Assembly (NCBI GenBank): GCA_963634745.1
Contig: CAVHCX010000018.1
Location: 1-63,029 of the forward strand
DNA: 63,029 nucleotides
Direction: 5' to 3'
Source: CAKRJP01 sp963634745
GTDB lineage: Bacteria > Bacillota > Clostridia > Lachnospirales > Lachnospiraceae
How positions within the stretch are numbered: position 1 is the stretch's first letter; each line of letters begins with the position of its first letter. The position numbers and the translations under genes were made by a program. Below, one piece after another: positions 61,911 to 63,029 of this stretch. Under the pieces are notes generated by a model. The model was not told the origin of the DNA, did no database searches, and saw nothing but the letters and a program-made list of their open reading frames with translations.

Positions 61911-62198
61911 ATGAAAATTATTGTAACCCCAGAGGAAATGAGAAGCAACGCAACAAATATTCGCACTGAAAAAGCTAATTTTGAACAATGTATCAGCAGC
62001 ATGCGCACAATCGTAAATAGCATGAGCGGCGTATTCGAAGGTGAAGCTGCAACAGCTTTTGTAGAAAATTTCGAAAGCTACAATTCCCAGTTTACATCTT
62101 TTGGAGAACTTCTGGAAAGCTTTGCACAAAAGCTGGATACAGCTGCCAATACTATGGAAGAAACTGACGGAGGACTTGCTGCATCTATGGGACAGTAA
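61911..62198 (+). CDS. WXG100-family protein with FEG in place of WxG
   Basis: This 95-residue protein is a helix-turn-helix hairpin like EsxA. The turn reads SGVFEGEAATAF (Phe42, Gly44), so the tryptophan of the WxG motif is phenylalanine. The flanking helices (NIRTEKANFEQCISSMRTIV and FGELLESFAQKLDTAANTM, shown here as segments) have the expected heptads. It is likely the secreted substrate or co-substrate of the EssC system. AAAGGTGG precedes the ATG. No YxxxD/E export tail is evident at the C-terminus. The gene order essC-yukD-WXG100 supports the call despite the altered motif. Confidence 0.85.
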   Translation: MKIIVTPEEMRSNATNIRTEKANFEQCISSMRTIVNSMSGVFEGEAATAFVENFESYNSQFTSFGELLESFAQKLDTAANTMEETDGGLAASMGQ

Positions 62199-62260
62199 GA
62201 AACTGTACTTTGTGCGGGGATTTATCCTCGCACAAAGATGTGCTGAGGCGGAAATGAGTG

Positions 62261-62905
62261 ATGAAAAGAATGAAGGAATTAATACTATCCCCGGAAGAAA
62301 TCTATTATATCGGAAAAGTAAGTGGCGGGAAATATTTGGATTATGATTATATTGCCGCTATGCAGGATATTGGAAAACGGGGGAAAATAAAAGCGCAGGA
62401 AATTCTGGATGGCCTTGAAAGAAAGGGATATGCCGAGGAGGATTTCTTAGGAAATCTGGAAGTAGAGCCGGCATGTATAGAAATACTAGAGCCACTTTAT
62501 CAGGGAATGTATGAATCTGAGCTGATTTTGCGGGAAGCGCAAGGGGCATCTGTACATTATAAATTTCATCATATGGAAAAGCAGATCACGTCGGTAGAGT
62601 GCCGTGCACAGGACTACCGTGTCAGGGCGCAGGATAAAGAAGGAATCGAAAAGATGCTTGATTTTCTTTTGGAGGCAGATGTGCAGACAGAGGAAAGAGA
62701 AGCACACATTGCACTTGATCAGGCGGAAAGGAGCATCATCCTGAAAGGGACTCATATCGGAAAGGATAGCTGTCTTTATTTCTATGCAGAAAAAGCCGGT
62801 TCTTTCTATGAGATAGATTCGGAAGAGTCAGAAGAAACGATACTTGGCCTGACCGAAAAAAATGTCGTTTGTGAGCAGGCAAAAAAGATTCTGATGGGAG
62901 ACTGA
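62261..62905 (+). CDS. type VII locus protein of unknown function (EsaE/EspG-like size)
   Basis: This 214-residue soluble protein has no signal peptide. Its N-terminus KELILSPEEIYYIGKVSGGK suggests a winged-helix-like start, and the rest alternates charged helices and strands (LLEADVQTEEREAHIALDQA). Its size and position after a WXG100 gene resemble type VII chaperones of the EsaE/DUF5081 or EspG kinds, which bind substrates and EssC, but similarity could not be confirmed by eye. The ATG at 62261 is chosen for GAGGCGGA 8 nt upstream. A GTG at 62258 and an ATG at 62270 are alternatives. Confidence 0.6.
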   Translation: MKRMKELILSPEEIYYIGKVSGGKYLDYDYIAAMQDIGKRGKIKAQEILDGLERKGYAEEDFLGNLEVEPACIEILEPLYQGMYESELILREAQGASVHYKFHHMEKQITSVECRAQDYRVRAQDKEGIEKMLDFLLEADVQTEEREAHIALDQAERSIILKGTHIGKDSCLYFYAEKAGSFYEIDSEESEETILGLTEKNVVCEQAKKILMGD

Positions 62906-62909
62906 GAAA

Positions 62910-63029
62910 ATGGCATACAAAGATGAAAATGGAAAAATAACGATTGATGATGTCGCGGCCGGAGAGGATATTAGAAAAATCGAGCGGGCACAGTCTATCC
63001 TGCAAAATGCATTGCGGAGTCTGAGAGCA
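62910..63029 (+). CDS. start of a further type VII locus gene, cut by the window edge
   Basis: Forty codons are visible, starting MAYKDENGKITIDDVAAGED and continuing as a probable charged helix (IRKIERAQSILQNAL). It begins 4 bp after the previous stop, so it belongs to the same operon. It is too short to assign. By position it could be another substrate, chaperone or accessory protein of the secretion system. Confidence 0.55.
   Translation, partial: MAYKDENGKITIDDVAAGEDIRKIERAQSILQNALRSLRA

Noticed and set aside
1..63029. tRNA, rRNA or complete insertion sequence
   Set aside because: None was seen on reading. No cloverleaf with a T-loop motif, rRNA segment or intact transposase was found, although a dedicated scan was not possible.

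Overview
The window looks like chromosome of a low-to-moderate GC Gram-positive anaerobe of the Clostridia, most likely a gut Lachnospiraceae. The evidence is a V-type ATPase operon, a YesM/YesN-style two-component pair beside a sugar ABC uptake operon, a gdpP-rplI-dnaB cluster, ChW cell-wall repeats, strong AGGAGG-type ribosome sites and a Firmicutes-type type VII secretion locus. The genus cannot be fixed from the sequence alone. No rRNA, tRNA, CRISPR array or complete insertion sequence was seen.

Layout. (1) 1-3483: a decayed, apparently tandem integrative-element scar built on the 5' end of a low-molecular-weight phosphotyrosine phosphatase gene. It holds two integrase C-terminal remnants, an excisionase, an HTH protein, a broken AlbA/Schlafen-type ATPase, candidate integrase arm sites and a duplicated 32-bp att-like sequence. 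(2) 3452-6878: the phosphatase gene and a large secreted glucosaminidase with six ChW repeats. (3) 7025-16016: a V-type ATPase operon in the order G/H-C-I-K-F-E-A-B-D, with a structured 5' leader and a nested RNA structure inside the operon. (4) 16035-20341: trmO, a prpF-like isomerase, and EamA and MATE transporters. (5) 20611-33254: a glycan-use locus comprising response regulator, sensor kinase, binding protein, two permeases, PIG-L deacetylase, GH65 phosphorylase, HAD phosphatase, secreted GH16 and nagB. (6) 33396-45360: sugar nucleotidyltransferase, galE, gdpP-rplI-dnaB, an orphan sugar-binding lipoprotein, a convergent two-component system and mutS2. (7) 45423-50103: a beta-glucoside PTS cassette under transcription antitermination, flanked by 32-bp imperfect direct repeats. 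(8) 50204-53861: an HtrA-like protein without a recognisable catalytic triad, yhaM and an RlmD-type rRNA methyltransferase. (9) 53931-end: an intact AlbA-type ATPase, then a type VII secretion locus (NBR1-type Ig protein, EssC, YukD/EsaB, a WXG100 protein with F in place of W, and two unassigned proteins) that runs off the right edge.

How the parts work together. In locus 5, the two-component pair probably senses an extracellular glycan. GH16 would cut it outside the cell, the ABC transporter would import fragments using an ATPase encoded elsewhere, and PIG-L, GH65, HAD and NagB would deacetylate, phosphorolyse and deaminate the products. In locus 7, the LicT-type antiterminator would let transcription through the leader terminator when beta-glucoside is present, giving uptake and phosphorylation by EIIA/EIIBC and hydrolysis by a GH1 enzyme whose acid/base position is Gln. 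In locus 9, EssC would drive export of the WXG100 protein. The most promising candidates for undescribed biology are the NBR1-Ig protein in the type VII locus, the PIG-L/GH65/GH16/NagB glycan locus, and the structured RNA leader of the V-ATPase operon.
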